A stretch of 47,015 nucleotides of DNA, from the NCBI RefSeq assembly GCF_003346715.1, contig NZ_QQPQ01000038.1, positions 1 to 47,015 on the forward strand, given 5' to 3'. The position numbers and the translations under genes were made by a program. The stretch comes from Oceanispirochaeta sp. M1. Its GTDB lineage: Bacteria; Spirochaetota; Spirochaetia; DSM-2461. This document shows positions 8,702 to 16,165 of the stretch, piece by piece (the stretch's first letter is position 1; each line of letters begins with the position of its first letter). The notes beneath the pieces are model-generated. The model was not told the DNA's origin and made no database searches. It saw only the letters and a program-made list of their open reading frames with translations.

Positions 8702-9634
8702 TCAGGCGCCTCTGTATTTCAGGCTCATCTGTTGAGATACCGCATAAAACTGTTCAATCTCCAGCTTCTGAGATTCGGTCATCTGACGGAGTCTTGCATC
8801 CTGGCGACGGCTCACAAGGTTTGTCATCACTCCCTCTTTTATCAGATTGTATCTGGCATTGGCCGGATAGAACTGATTCTCTATAGTGGAGGAACATCCA
8901 AGATAGTTCTGCAGCTCTTCGGCTTCCTGGCCCATCTTTTCCCAGTCATGACAGAGTTTGTAATACAGATCGCTGTGAAAGTTAGTCATTATACCGCTGT
9001 ATCCGGAAAATCCCTCTTTCAGGCTCATCAGAAGAGTTGCTGCATTGGCATTGAAAAACTTCAGCTTTGTTCCTTTGGAGAGGGCGGCCCGTTCCTTTAT
9101 CATTTCCGGATCACAGCAGGTGTCTTTAATAAACTCAAAACGACCCATGGCAATCAGCTCTTTTACGACTTCTGCCGAGAGTATCCGTTTGTAGGGATAA
9201 GGGCACTCATAGAAACCCAGGGGCAGGTCTTCAGGCAGACCTTTCATCAGTTTGTTCAGGTTATTCAACCAGACTTTATCATCTTCCCAGGGGGCTGCCA
9301 GACGATTGCTGACCAGAACCAGTGCATCCGCACCGGTCTCTGCAATAGCCTGCATATCATTGATCTGGCCTTCAATTGTATCTGATACATGACCCGATGC
9401 CATCACTGGATAGCGGCCATCTGCAATTTTAACAGTATTACGGCATAGCTCTACTCGTTCATCACGGCTCAGTTCAAACATATCACTTGACTGACAGACT
9501 GCGAACAGTCCATCTATACCTCTGTCTATATACCACTCTATAAGTCTCTTAAGAGCCTCATAGTCTATGGTCTGGTCTGTATTGTAAGGTGTGAGCATAG
9601 TGGGGTAAACACCGTTAACGATTTCTTTTTTCAT
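8702..9634 (-). CDS. DapA/NanA-family aldolase or lyase (first copy)
   Basis: Class I aldolase of the DHDPS/N-acetylneuraminate lyase superfamily, 310 residues. A longer reading frame runs upstream into dctM, but the ATG at 9634 has AAAGGA 8-10 nt ahead and begins the conserved sequence VNGVYPTMLTPY. The Schiff-base lysine is probably in FIKDTCCD, with a tyrosine in GFYECPYPYKR. The GTTGE motif reads CQSSDMFELS. It is the first enzyme gene after the TRAP transporter, so it probably acts directly on the imported acid, as NanA acts on sialate in TRAP-sialate loci. Substrate identity is not shown. Confidence 0.88.
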   Translation of the reverse strand: MKKEIVNGVYPTMLTPYNTDQTIDYEALKRLIEWYIDRGIDGLFAVCQSSDMFELSRDERVELCRNTVKIADGRYPVMASGHVSDTIEGQINDMQAIAETGADALVLVSNRLAAPWEDDKVWLNNLNKLMKGLPEDLPLGFYECPYPYKRILSAEVVKELIAMGRFEFIKDTCCDPEMIKERAALSKGTKLKFFNANAATLLMSLKEGFSGYSGIMTNFHSDLYYKLCHDWEKMGQEAEELQNYLGCSSTIENQFYPANARYNLIKEGVMTNLVSRRQDARLRQMTESQKLEIEQFYAVSQQMSLKYRGA

Positions 9635-9651
9635 CAATTTTTCCTTTAATT

Positions 9652-10947
9652 CTACATACCGACCATGGTGGGCAGGAATGTAACAAGCTGGGGTATATAG
9701 GTCACCATAAACAGGACTGCAAAGAGAACAAGCAGCATGGGCAGAATCTCTTTGATAATTTCTTTTAGAGGGGTCTTTGAAATTCCGGAAACCACAAACA
9801 ACAGCATTCCGAAGGGCGGCGTCGAGAGACCAATCATCATATTCAGTGTGATCATAACACCGAAGTGAACCAGGTCTATTCCAAGAGTATTTACCAGAGG
9901 CAGTACAATCGGGATAAATACGAGGGTAATACACATCGTGTCTATAAACATACCCAGAATGATAAATACAATATTGATCAGCAGAAGGAGTACGTATTTA
10001 TTCTGGGTTACCGTGAGAAGCCAACCGGCAACTGCAGCGGGAATATGTTCAATGGCTACAATGTAGGAGAAGGCATAAGCCGTCCCAACCAGCAGAGATA
10101 GGGTTCCTGTGGTCTTTACGGTTCTTAAAATCACCTGAACCAGATCTTTAGGACCCATGGCTCTGTATACGAAAAAAGAAATAAGTATCGCATATAGAGC
10201 GGCCAGGGCACCGGCCTCGGTAGGTGTAACGATTCCCGAATAAATTCCTCCCAGAAGAACAACAATGGAAAGAAGTGCAGGAAAGGATTTGATGGTGATG
10301 GCAAGGGTATCCCGGAGAGCAAGTTTTTCACCCCTGGGGTAGTCTCTGATCCTGGCAACTACAGCGATATAGGCCATCAGAGCCAGACCGATCAGAATCC
10401 CGGGAACCATTCCTCCCATAAACAGGGCACCGATTGAGGCTCCCGAGAGCATAGAATAAAAGATCATTGGAATACTTGGCGGAAAAATCGGGCCGATTGT
10501 TGCAGAAGCCGCTGTAATTGCAGAACTGAATCCCCGCTCGTAACCATGGTCATTCATGGCTTTGATTTCCATCATTCCCAATCCCGAAGCATCTGCCAGA
10601 GCCGAACCGGTCATTCCGGAAAATATTATGGAAGCCACAACATTTACATGACCAAGGGCTCCTCGTTTGCGGCCAACCATGGCATTGGCAAATCGGAAGA
10701 TCATATCTGTTACCTTACCGCTGTTCATGACCTCGGCCATAAACACGAATAGGGGAACAGCAATAAGAACAAATTTTGAGTTCATATTTGTAAGGAACTG
10801 AGATGCTGCCATACTAAGGTCGGCAGCCGGTCCCTGGGCAATTGCAAAGTAAAAGAGTGAAGCCATCAGCATACCTGGTGCAATGGGTATCCGTATAAGG
10901 AATATAAGGATAAAACATATTATAAATACGAGTAGAGCTAAATTCAT
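9652..10947 (-). CDS. dctM: TRAP transporter large permease (DctM)
   Basis: A 431-residue integral membrane protein with about 12 helices, the DctM/SiaM-type translocating subunit of a tripartite ATP-independent periplasmic transporter. Family-typical segments include SGMTGSALADASGLG (near 111-125), TAASATIGPIFPPSIPMIFY, TPTEAGALAALYA and NMMIGLSTPPFGMLLF. It uses the sodium gradient to import carboxylate-containing substrates. It overlaps dctQ by 4 nt and is followed 17 nt later by the first aldolase gene. Confidence 0.95.
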   Translation of the reverse strand: MNLALLVFIICFILIFLIRIPIAPGMLMASLFYFAIAQGPAADLSMAASQFLTNMNSKFVLIAVPLFVFMAEVMNSGKVTDMIFRFANAMVGRKRGALGHVNVVASIIFSGMTGSALADASGLGMMEIKAMNDHGYERGFSSAITAASATIGPIFPPSIPMIFYSMLSGASIGALFMGGMVPGILIGLALMAYIAVVARIRDYPRGEKLALRDTLAITIKSFPALLSIVVLLGGIYSGIVTPTEAGALAALYAILISFFVYRAMGPKDLVQVILRTVKTTGTLSLLVGTAYAFSYIVAIEHIPAAVAGWLLTVTQNKYVLLLLINIVFIILGMFIDTMCITLVFIPIVLPLVNTLGIDLVHFGVMITLNMMIGLSTPPFGMLLFVVSGISKTPLKEIIKEILPMLLVLFAVLFMVTYIPQLVTFLPTMVGM

Positions 10948-11438
10948 GAAAGATCTCCCTTGGTCAGTTTGCGTACATCCCGGTAGATATCCAGAGAGTA
11001 ACGTCCGATCATAAAGGCTAGAAATATTACGAATGGAGAAAATACTAAATCCATGGGGATCTTAAGAACGTTGGACTTTTTGTAGCCCATAAAAAGGACA
11101 TAGTTCCATGAGGGAACCAGACCTATGATAAAAGCTGTAACCAGAAGGGTATGACCGCAGATTCGCATCCATATCTGAGTCAATGGACTGACTGCATCAT
11201 AAAGCAAAGTAAATTTTACATGGGAATCTTCTCTCTTGGCATAAAGACCGCCTAAAAGGGATGTCCATATAAAGCAAATCAAAGAAAGCTCCAGCGTCCA
11301 GGTCAGGGGTTTAAGAAAGTACCGGAAAAAAATTCCGATAAGAAAAACGCTGAAAAGTGTTACAAAAGCAGCAAAGGGAATATAGATCTCAACAGTATCT
11401 ACAATAAATTTACCAACTTTTTTTAATCCTGTTTTCAT
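10944..11438 (-). CDS. dctQ: TRAP transporter small permease (DctQ)
   Basis: A 164-residue protein with four hydrophobic segments. The segment FWTSLLGGLYAKREDSHVK-type loop (FIWTSLLGGLYAKREDSH, about 51-68) is characteristic of DctQ. It partners DctM in the inner membrane. The dctM start overlaps its stop codon. A hairpin (11461-11491) lies between dctP and this gene, consistent with lower expression than the binding protein. Confidence 0.93.
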   Translation of the reverse strand: MKTGLKKVGKFIVDTVEIYIPFAAFVTLFSVFLIGIFFRYFLKPLTWTLELSLICFIWTSLLGGLYAKREDSHVKFTLLYDAVSPLTQIWMRICGHTLLVTAFIIGLVPSWNYVLFMGYKKSNVLKIPMDLVFSPFVIFLAFMIGRYSLDIYRDVRKLTKGDLS

Positions 11439-11460
11439 TTAAATACCTTTATAAATAAAT

Positions 11461-11491
11461 CCCGGTACCAGCCTTTCAGCTTAGTACCGGG
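11461..11491 (-). terminator. Intra-operon hairpin after dctP
   Basis: CCCGGTAC and GTACCGGG form a perfect 8-bp stem with a 15-nt loop, followed on the minus strand by an AT-rich stretch. It lies between the dctP stop and the dctQ start. It probably works as a leaky terminator or mRNA stabiliser that raises binding-protein levels. Confidence 0.75.
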
Positions 11492-11504
11492 AAAAGAATC
11501 AATC

Positions 11505-12530
11505 TTATTTGACCATTCCCTGAACCTTGTCATAAAGGTCCCAGTCCCAGTCGGCAGAAATATCTTTACTCTCAGTCATGTAAGAGTTTTTAGCATATTC
11601 AGCAAATGCTGCTACATCGGGATCTTCGATGATGATCATACCTTCACCCCTGAAGAAATCAAGGATTCCGGCTTCTGTCTCCAGGTTGGTTTTATCACAG
11701 AATTCTCTGGATTTATCAACGGCTGCCAGAACCCATCCCTTCTGCTCATCGCTGAAGGACTGCCATTTTTTCTCATTGATTGTAGGCCATGTAGAGTCAA
11801 CTACGTGGTTTGTAAGAACGATATATTTGGTAACTTCGTAGAACTTGGCATTCTTGTCTGTTCCAAGAGGATTGTCCTGACCTTCAACAGCACCGGTTTT
11901 CAGACCCATATATACTTCACCGAAGGACATGGGAGTAGGATTTCCACCAAGAGCCTTACCAAGAGCGATCCAGGAAGGACTTCCTGGAGTTCTCAGTTTA
12001 ACACCGGACATATCTTCAGGAGTTCTGACAGGACCAACTTTTTCAACAAGGTTGAGCTGTCTTGTTCCCAGGTAATAAGCACCAAGGGGACGGATTCCCT
12101 GAGAATCTACAACATCCTGAAATACTTTATCACCTATTTCGCCGTTGAAAACGTTAGTCATGTGATCATATCCCTGGAAAGTATAAACAGCACTGAACAT
12201 AGAAAGATAGGGGACAAATTCAGCCAGCCAGGGTGCGCTGGTATAAACCATATCAACAGTTCCCTGTCTTACAGCTGCCTGTTCACCTTCCTGTGAATAG
12301 AGCTGGCCGGAATGATATACATTGACAAGCATGGTGCCGTTAGAAATTTTTTCCAGTTCTTCTTTGAAAACGGTCATAGCCTCAGTATGAGCATCTCCGG
12401 GAACACTGACTGAGGAAAAGTTGATTTCCACAACCTCTTTTTCTCCAGCAGCTGTGTCAGACTGTCCACTTGCAAATGCAAAAGACATTGCGAATACACT
12501 GATTACAATCAGGCTTAATAATTTTTTCAT
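11505..12530 (-). CDS. dctP: TRAP transporter solute-binding protein (DctP)
   Basis: A 341-residue periplasmic binding protein of the DctP family. An N-terminal signal peptide ends AMSFAFASGQSD and has no lipobox cysteine. The conserved arginine region GVKLRTPGSPSW (about 174-185) should form the salt bridge to a substrate carboxylate, and GLKTGAVEGQDNPLG (about 208-222) is the classic DctP signature. RBS AAGGAG lies upstream. It is the first gene of the TRAP/aldolase operon, so the imported compound should be a carboxylic acid such as a sugar acid or sialic-acid-like molecule. Confidence 0.95.
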   Translation of the reverse strand: MKKLLSLIVISVFAMSFAFASGQSDTAAGEKEVVEINFSSVSVPGDAHTEAMTVFKEELEKISNGTMLVNVYHSGQLYSQEGEQAAVRQGTVDMVYTSAPWLAEFVPYLSMFSAVYTFQGYDHMTNVFNGEIGDKVFQDVVDSQGIRPLGAYYLGTRQLNLVEKVGPVRTPEDMSGVKLRTPGSPSWIALGKALGGNPTPMSFGEVYMGLKTGAVEGQDNPLGTDKNAKFYEVTKYIVLTNHVVDSTWPTINEKKWQSFSDEQKGWVLAAVDKSREFCDKTNLETEAGILDFFRGEGMIIIEDPDVAAFAEYAKNSYMTESKDISADWDWDLYDKVQGMVK

Positions 12531-12584
12531 TGTGACTCCTTAAATTGGATCGATAGATATTTACCGGTTTTACCGGATAAGAAC

Positions 12585-12613
12585 ATTGTATTATGACTTA
12601 TGACACAAGTCAA
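12585..12613 (-). promoter_or_regulatory. Promoter of the TRAP operon with FadR-type operator
   Basis: Read on the minus strand, -35 TTGACT (12613-12608) and -10 TACAAT (12590-12585) are separated by exactly 17 nt. The operator half-sites TGAC-N4-GTCA (12601-12612) cover the -35 box. The same TGAC-N4-GTCA is found in the divergent gntR promoter 30 bp away, so repression by the adjacent regulator is inferred. Confidence 0.75.
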
Positions 12614-12629
12614 CTAATAGTTTTAAGTC

Positions 12630-12657
12630 TTGACATATGTCAATGTGGGGGTACAAT
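12630..12657 (+). promoter_or_regulatory. Promoter and operator of the FadR-type regulator gene
   Basis: -35 TTGACA (12630-12635) and -10 TACAAT (12652-12657) have a 16-nt spacer. The perfect palindrome TTGACATATGTCAA (12630-12643) includes the -35 box. Its centre is 30 bp from the centre of the site on the TRAP promoter, about three helical turns, so one regulator could bind both on the same face. Confidence 0.75.
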
Positions 12658-12690
12658 AAATGATAATAACTATCTATAATTTGGAAAGTG

Positions 12691-13413
12691 ATGCATATAA
12701 AAGAAATTGAGCCCCTAAAGAAAATTAAGATCTCAGATGAAGTAACTCATGCTCTGGAAAATATTATTGTTGAAAATAATCTTTCACCCGGGGATAAACT
12801 TCCTTCTCAAGCTGAACTATCTGAGAAATTAAAAGTTGGAACACGATCAATCAGAGAGGCCATACGCTCATTAGAATCTAGAGGTCTGGTTGAGACAAAG
12901 CAGGGTAAGGGTGTTTATGTAAAAGAGACTAACCTGGATTATTTCCTGGAGACCCTGATGGGCTCTTTTGTGTTTCATTTTTCAAATCAGAGGGATCTGC
13001 TGATAGATTTGACAAAAACCAGGCGAATCATTGAATCACAGAGCATTTACGATATAGCTGCTAATCCTCCAAAAGGATTTCTATCCCATTTCGCCACGTT
13101 GATCGAAGAATTGGATCTGAAAGCAGAGGAAAATGATATCGATGCCTATAATACTCTGGACTTTGAACTGCATCGCACCATCATTGAAGCGACTGAGAAT
13201 AAAATCCTGATAACTCTTTATAAGCACCTGAATGCTCTTCTAGTCCGCAGTTTTTCAAAGACGGGCTATGTTCGCGGAAGTCTGGAGACCAGTATTGCTG
13301 ATCATCATAAGATGCTTGAGGCCATAGTCTCCAAGGATTCTCTATTGGCTAAGAAGACCATGGAACAGCATATAAATCTTACCCTGGAGAAAGTTGAAAA
13401 GCTTCTTTCTTAA
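12691..13413 (+). CDS. FadR/GntR-family transcriptional regulator with FCD domain
   Basis: A 240-residue regulator. The GntR winged helix is at about 12-82 (SPGDKLPSQAELSEKL, TRSIREAIRSLESRGLV, QGKGVYV). An all-helical FCD effector domain follows, with a metal-type motif: D and H in TLDFELHRTIIE, and two more H near ADHH. The FCD ligand is usually an organic or sugar acid, matching the divergent TRAP operon. ATG at 12691 with GGA five bases ahead is used; an overlapping GTG at 12688 is possible. It probably represses itself and the TRAP operon through the TGAC-N4-GTCA sites. Confidence 0.92.
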   Translation: MHIKEIEPLKKIKISDEVTHALENIIVENNLSPGDKLPSQAELSEKLKVGTRSIREAIRSLESRGLVETKQGKGVYVKETNLDYFLETLMGSFVFHFSNQRDLLIDLTKTRRIIESQSIYDIAANPPKGFLSHFATLIEELDLKAEENDIDAYNTLDFELHRTIIEATENKILITLYKHLNALLVRSFSKTGYVRGSLETSIADHHKMLEAIVSKDSLLAKKTMEQHINLTLEKVEKLLS

Positions 13414-13440
13414 AATCAAAAAAAGCAAGTACAATACAAA

Positions 13441-13462
13441 GTGATATTGTATGTGATATCAC
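13441..13462 (+). promoter_or_regulatory. Orphan operator, copy 1
   Basis: 22-bp near-palindrome GTGATAT-TGTATG-TGATATCAC, one of three copies fitting STGATATYRTATKTGATATC in this window. It lies between two convergent genes. A GGGAG and an ATG follow at once (13478), opening only a 14-codon frame, which looks like the front end of a lost gene. Confidence 0.6.
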
Positions 13463-13490
13463 TTTCGGGAGTATTTTATGTTTCTTCGTT

Positions 13491-13931
13491 TTAGCTGTTC
13501 AGATCAAAGTGCATGGTGCTGAGTGCCATTTTCCATTTCTGATTTATGATGGGCTGATAACAGAGGCAGCCGGCATGATTCAAAGGCACTTCCGCAAGTA
13601 TTATTTCTTCAAGTGGAGAGCCTGTAAAATTTGCATCCTTCTTAAATCCTTCAAAAAAGGGCTGTGCTTTAGCGGGATCACTAGAGGGGGAGGCGCACAT
13701 CAGGGCAGCTCCTTCCTGTTCTTCTTCAGGGATTTCAATCCAGGCTTTCTGAATAATATGATCTTCTGAAATCTTTGCATGAAGATGAGCTTTGAACTCT
13801 GTTCCGCCGTTGTTGCAGGTTGAACCCACAAAAATAAAACGGTAGTGAACCGATGAATCTCCAGTATCAATTTTTTCAAGGCGTTCAGTCTGCCATTTTT
13901 TCAGGGCTCTCTCAGCAACAGGATATTTCAT
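13491..13931 (-). CDS. Conserved-looking hypothetical protein with Cys motifs
   Basis: A 146-residue soluble protein with no signal peptide or membrane segment. I do not recognise the family. Visible features are STCNNGG near 37-43, a single Cys in ALMCASP near 77-83, and a C-terminal GCLCYQP near 120-126. The four cysteines could bind metal or an Fe-S cluster. AAAGGAG sits seven bases before the ATG, and a TATTCGAA-type repeated motif lies upstream (about 13944-13976), so it is probably expressed. It stands alone between operator copies 1 and 2. Confidence 0.7.
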   Translation of the reverse strand: MKYPVAERALKKWQTERLEKIDTGDSSVHYRFIFVGSTCNNGGTEFKAHLHAKISEDHIIQKAWIEIPEEEQEGAALMCASPSSDPAKAQPFFEGFKKDANFTGSPLEEIILAEVPLNHAGCLCYQPIINQKWKMALSTMHFDLNS

Positions 13932-14025
13932 GGTTCAACTCCTTTTCGAATATACTATTCCTGTATATAGATTCGAATATATGAAAAAAAGAATGAAGTT
14001 TTGTATTATCTTGTGCAGAGCCTTT

Positions 14026-14220
14026 TCAGTAGAGCCCGGTTATCCTCCCCACTACATATATATACAAGGAGACAATTACCGTGGTAATCAGAGTCATGAC
14101 AATCCCAGAAACGGCAAAATTCCGAATGGAGAAGAATCCGGCGGAATAGAGGATTACATTTTGTGGGTTGAACCGGCATGGCCCTCCGTTCTTTGCGGAG
14201 ATTCGACGGATCAATTTCCA
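14026..14220 (-). pseudogene. C-terminal relic of a membrane transporter, possibly SLC13/DASS type
   Basis: The minus-strand frame contains NVILYSAGFFSIRNFAVSG, then a hydrophobic helix ending at a TAG at 14026. This resembles the last re-entrant loop and helix of divalent-anion:sodium symporters (typical pattern TPPNAIVYSTGY). The preceding part, AMPVQPT, lies in a different frame, so at least one frameshift is present, and the N-terminal four fifths of the gene are missing. Overlapping short frames in this stretch are not credible genes. The relic is followed upstream by operator copies 2 and 3. Confidence 0.4.
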
Positions 14221-14296
14221 CGACATACATACAGCCGCCTATGTGTCCAACACCAGGAAATCCTATGGCTTCAATTGTCAATATACTGATTACAAC

Positions 14297-14318
14297 CTGA
14301 TATCATATGTGATATCAC
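14297..14318. promoter_or_regulatory. Orphan operator, copy 2
   Basis: 22-bp near-palindrome CTGATATC-ATATGT-GATATCAC, matching copies 1 and 3. Its centre is 50 bp from copy 3. The cognate regulator is not evident; the site differs from the TGAC-N4-GTCA sites of the nearby FadR-type regulator. Confidence 0.65.
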
Positions 14319-14346
14319 AATTGTGGTCCTATGAATGTGCTGAAAA

Positions 14347-14368
14347 GTGATATCGTATTTGATATCAC
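14347..14368. promoter_or_regulatory. Orphan operator, copy 3
   Basis: Near-perfect palindrome with arms GTGATATC and GATATCAC around CGTATT. The 173 bases that follow up to the gene at 14542 hold no other recognisable gene; they include a small direct repeat (GTTCCTGATTCA at about 14400-14422). Confidence 0.65.
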
Positions 14369-14541
14369 TTATTCAGAAAGAACATTTGTATCAAAATGGA
14401 AGTTCCTGATTCAGTTCCTGATTCAATTTCTACCCGCTGTCAAACTCGATGAAAATGTCTATAATTAAAATTAAGGCCTTTTGGCCATCCAACGTAAAAA
14501 CTGGAGTGATATTATTCACTCAGATTTGAATAGGAATAGAT

Positions 14542-15039
14542 ATGAACTACTCTCATTATGCCTTGCTTGCAATTATTGTAATTGTTATGGCCATAGTCCT
14601 GAAAAGACGGGAAACACCATCAACGGGGGACGATCAGAACAAAGAAGATGATCTCCCTGATATGAATGAAGTCTTTTTAAACCATTCCGGTGGCCGGACT
14701 GTGGTTGACCTTTTAAAAGTCTTTAATCCATCTGACCTTATGATTCTCAGATCCATCTTTGCAGCAGAGGGTATCGACAGTTATGTGAAATCCAACTACT
14801 TCGGGGATCTATACGGCAGTGCCAAGGAGTCTATTTTTTCCACTACGGTGATCTCCATATTTGAAGATAAAGTTGATGATGCCAAGGTGATCGTTCAGCA
14901 ATACATTCAGAATCTACAGAAAGATAAGATAGATGCAGACCCCTCTATTAAAGATCATGTGCAGGCAGCAGCCACTGTATTAACAGGGGTTCCAACAGCT
15001 GCAGCAGACTTGAAATATCTCCCCGAGCTGCTGGTATAA
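14542..15039 (+). CDS. Membrane-anchored DUF2007-like protein
   Basis: A 165-residue protein. An N-terminal helix (about 6-22, ALLAIIVIVMAIVL) is followed by a charged linker. A domain at about 55-115 resembles DUF2007 (putative signal-transducing protein, alpha/beta): DLMILRSIFAAEGIDSYVKS and VISIFEDKVDDAKVIVQQY. DUF2007 proteins often sense or bridge small partners, but no reaction is known. RBS AGGAATAG is weak. It lies upstream of the LacI regulator but is separated from it by a promoter. Confidence 0.7.
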   Translation: MNYSHYALLAIIVIVMAIVLKRRETPSTGDDQNKEDDLPDMNEVFLNHSGGRTVVDLLKVFNPSDLMILRSIFAAEGIDSYVKSNYFGDLYGSAKESIFSTTVISIFEDKVDDAKVIVQQYIQNLQKDKIDADPSIKDHVQAAATVLTGVPTAAADLKYLPELLV

Positions 15040-15049
15040 TATTTTTTTG

Positions 15050-15092
15050 TTGACATTTACTTCAAAGATGATATGCTTACGTAAGCGTTTAC
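15050..15092 (+). promoter_or_regulatory. Promoter and LacI-type operator of the glucan regulator
   Basis: -35 TTGACA (15050-15055) and a weak -10 TATGCT (15072-15077) are followed by the operator GTAAGCGTTTAC (15081-15092), the usual LacI-family CG-centred palindrome. An overlapping palindrome GCTTACGTAAGC (15075-15086) abuts it. The identical 12-mer recurs at 16126, so autoregulation plus control of the downstream operon is inferred. Confidence 0.8.
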
Positions 15093-15116
15093 TCAAATAA
15101 AACTAAAAAGGTATCT

Positions 15117-16106
15117 ATGACTGTTAAAATATCGGATGTTGCAAAAAAGGCCGGAGTCTCTACTGCCACTGTTTCGCGTATTATTAATAACCTATCAGGT
15201 TTTTCTGATGCCACAAAGATAAAAGTTCAGAAAGCCATAGATGAGCTTGGTTATAAACCCAATGCAGTGGCCAGGGGACTCGCAAGCAGCAAGACCGCGA
15301 CAATAGGGGTTCTGCTGCCTATTTTATCCAGCCGTTATTCATCCCAGCTTATACATGGAATTGAAACAGAGGCACATAAGAAAGGATACAGTGTAATTAT
15401 CTGTAATACTGATAGAAACGGTGAAAGGACTCTGGAATACCTTCGAATCTTAAGTGAGAAAAGGGTTGAAGGTATCATTTTTGCCAGTGAGTGGATAACT
15501 GAAGAGTATGGCCGTTACATGAAAGATCTTACCATTCCGGTTGTTCTTGTCTCAACATTTTCTCAGTCATTTAACTTTCCTTTTGTTCGTGTAGATGACA
15601 AACAGGCCTCTTACAGTGCTACAAAGTACCTTTTAGACAAGGGACACAGAAATATTGGCTTCATTTCAGGGACCCCTGATGATAGAATTGCCGGAATTCC
15701 CAGGATAGAAGGATATAAAGAAGCTTTGGCTGATTTCGGTATCGACTTCAGAGAAGAGTATATAAGCTATGGTGATTTTCATTTTAAGAGCGGTATAGCC
15801 GGAATGTCTGAACTGTGGAACCGCAAACTGGATATGACCGCTGTATTTGCTTCCAGTGATGAAATGGCTCTTGGGGCACTGACTTTTCTGCATGAGAAGG
15901 GAGTAAATATACCCGGTGAAATTTCTGTTATGGGATATGATGATACTTTAGATGCAGTTATGGCTGTTCCAGCTCTCAGCACATTGCATCAGCCTGTTGA
16001 AGAGATGGGGAGTAAGGCTGTGAATGTACTTCTCAGTAAAAATCATTCAGACAGTATTATTATGAGACATTCTATAACAGAGAGAAAATCAGTCAGAGAG
16101 CTTTGA
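15117..16106 (+). CDS. LacI-family repressor of the alpha-glucan operon
   Basis: A 329-residue regulator. The helix-turn-helix ISDVAKKAGVSTATVSRIIN (5-24) is followed by the hinge helix (KPNAVARGLAS, about 50-60) and a periplasmic-binding-like core containing VRVDDKQASYSATKYLLDKGHRNIGFI and ASSDEMALGAL. It lies just upstream of the GH15/ABC/GH66 operon and carries operator GTAAGCGTTTAC before its own gene and before the operon. The effector is presumably isomaltose, panose or a similar product, by inference from the GH66 gene. Confidence 0.93.
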   Translation: MTVKISDVAKKAGVSTATVSRIINNLSGFSDATKIKVQKAIDELGYKPNAVARGLASSKTATIGVLLPILSSRYSSQLIHGIETEAHKKGYSVIICNTDRNGERTLEYLRILSEKRVEGIIFASEWITEEYGRYMKDLTIPVVLVSTFSQSFNFPFVRVDDKQASYSATKYLLDKGHRNIGFISGTPDDRIAGIPRIEGYKEALADFGIDFREEYISYGDFHFKSGIAGMSELWNRKLDMTAVFASSDEMALGALTFLHEKGVNIPGEISVMGYDDTLDAVMAVPALSTLHQPVEEMGSKAVNVLLSKNHSDSIIMRHSITERKSVREL

Positions 16107-16125
16107 TTTTTTTTAGAATCGCAAC

Positions 16126-16137
16126 GTAAGCGTTTAC
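16126..16137 (+). promoter_or_regulatory. LacI operator before the GH15-ABC-GH66 operon
   Basis: GTAAGCGTTTAC, identical over all 12 bases to the operator at 15081-15092. It sits 20 nt after the repressor stop codon and 15 nt ahead of the AAGGAGG ribosome-binding site of the next gene. Confidence 0.85.
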
Positions 16138-16165
16138 CTAATTATGTGTTTAAGGAGGGAATTAT

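Noticed and set aside
9635-9934. Extension of the first DapA-type gene by 100 codons
   Set aside because: It would overlap dctM in another frame. The ATG at 9634 has its own ribosome-binding site and starts the conserved domain.
14006-14281. Overlapping small ORFs on both strands
   Set aside because: They conflict with each other in the same stretch; only the membrane-helix segment resembling a carrier tail looks real, and it is a relic.
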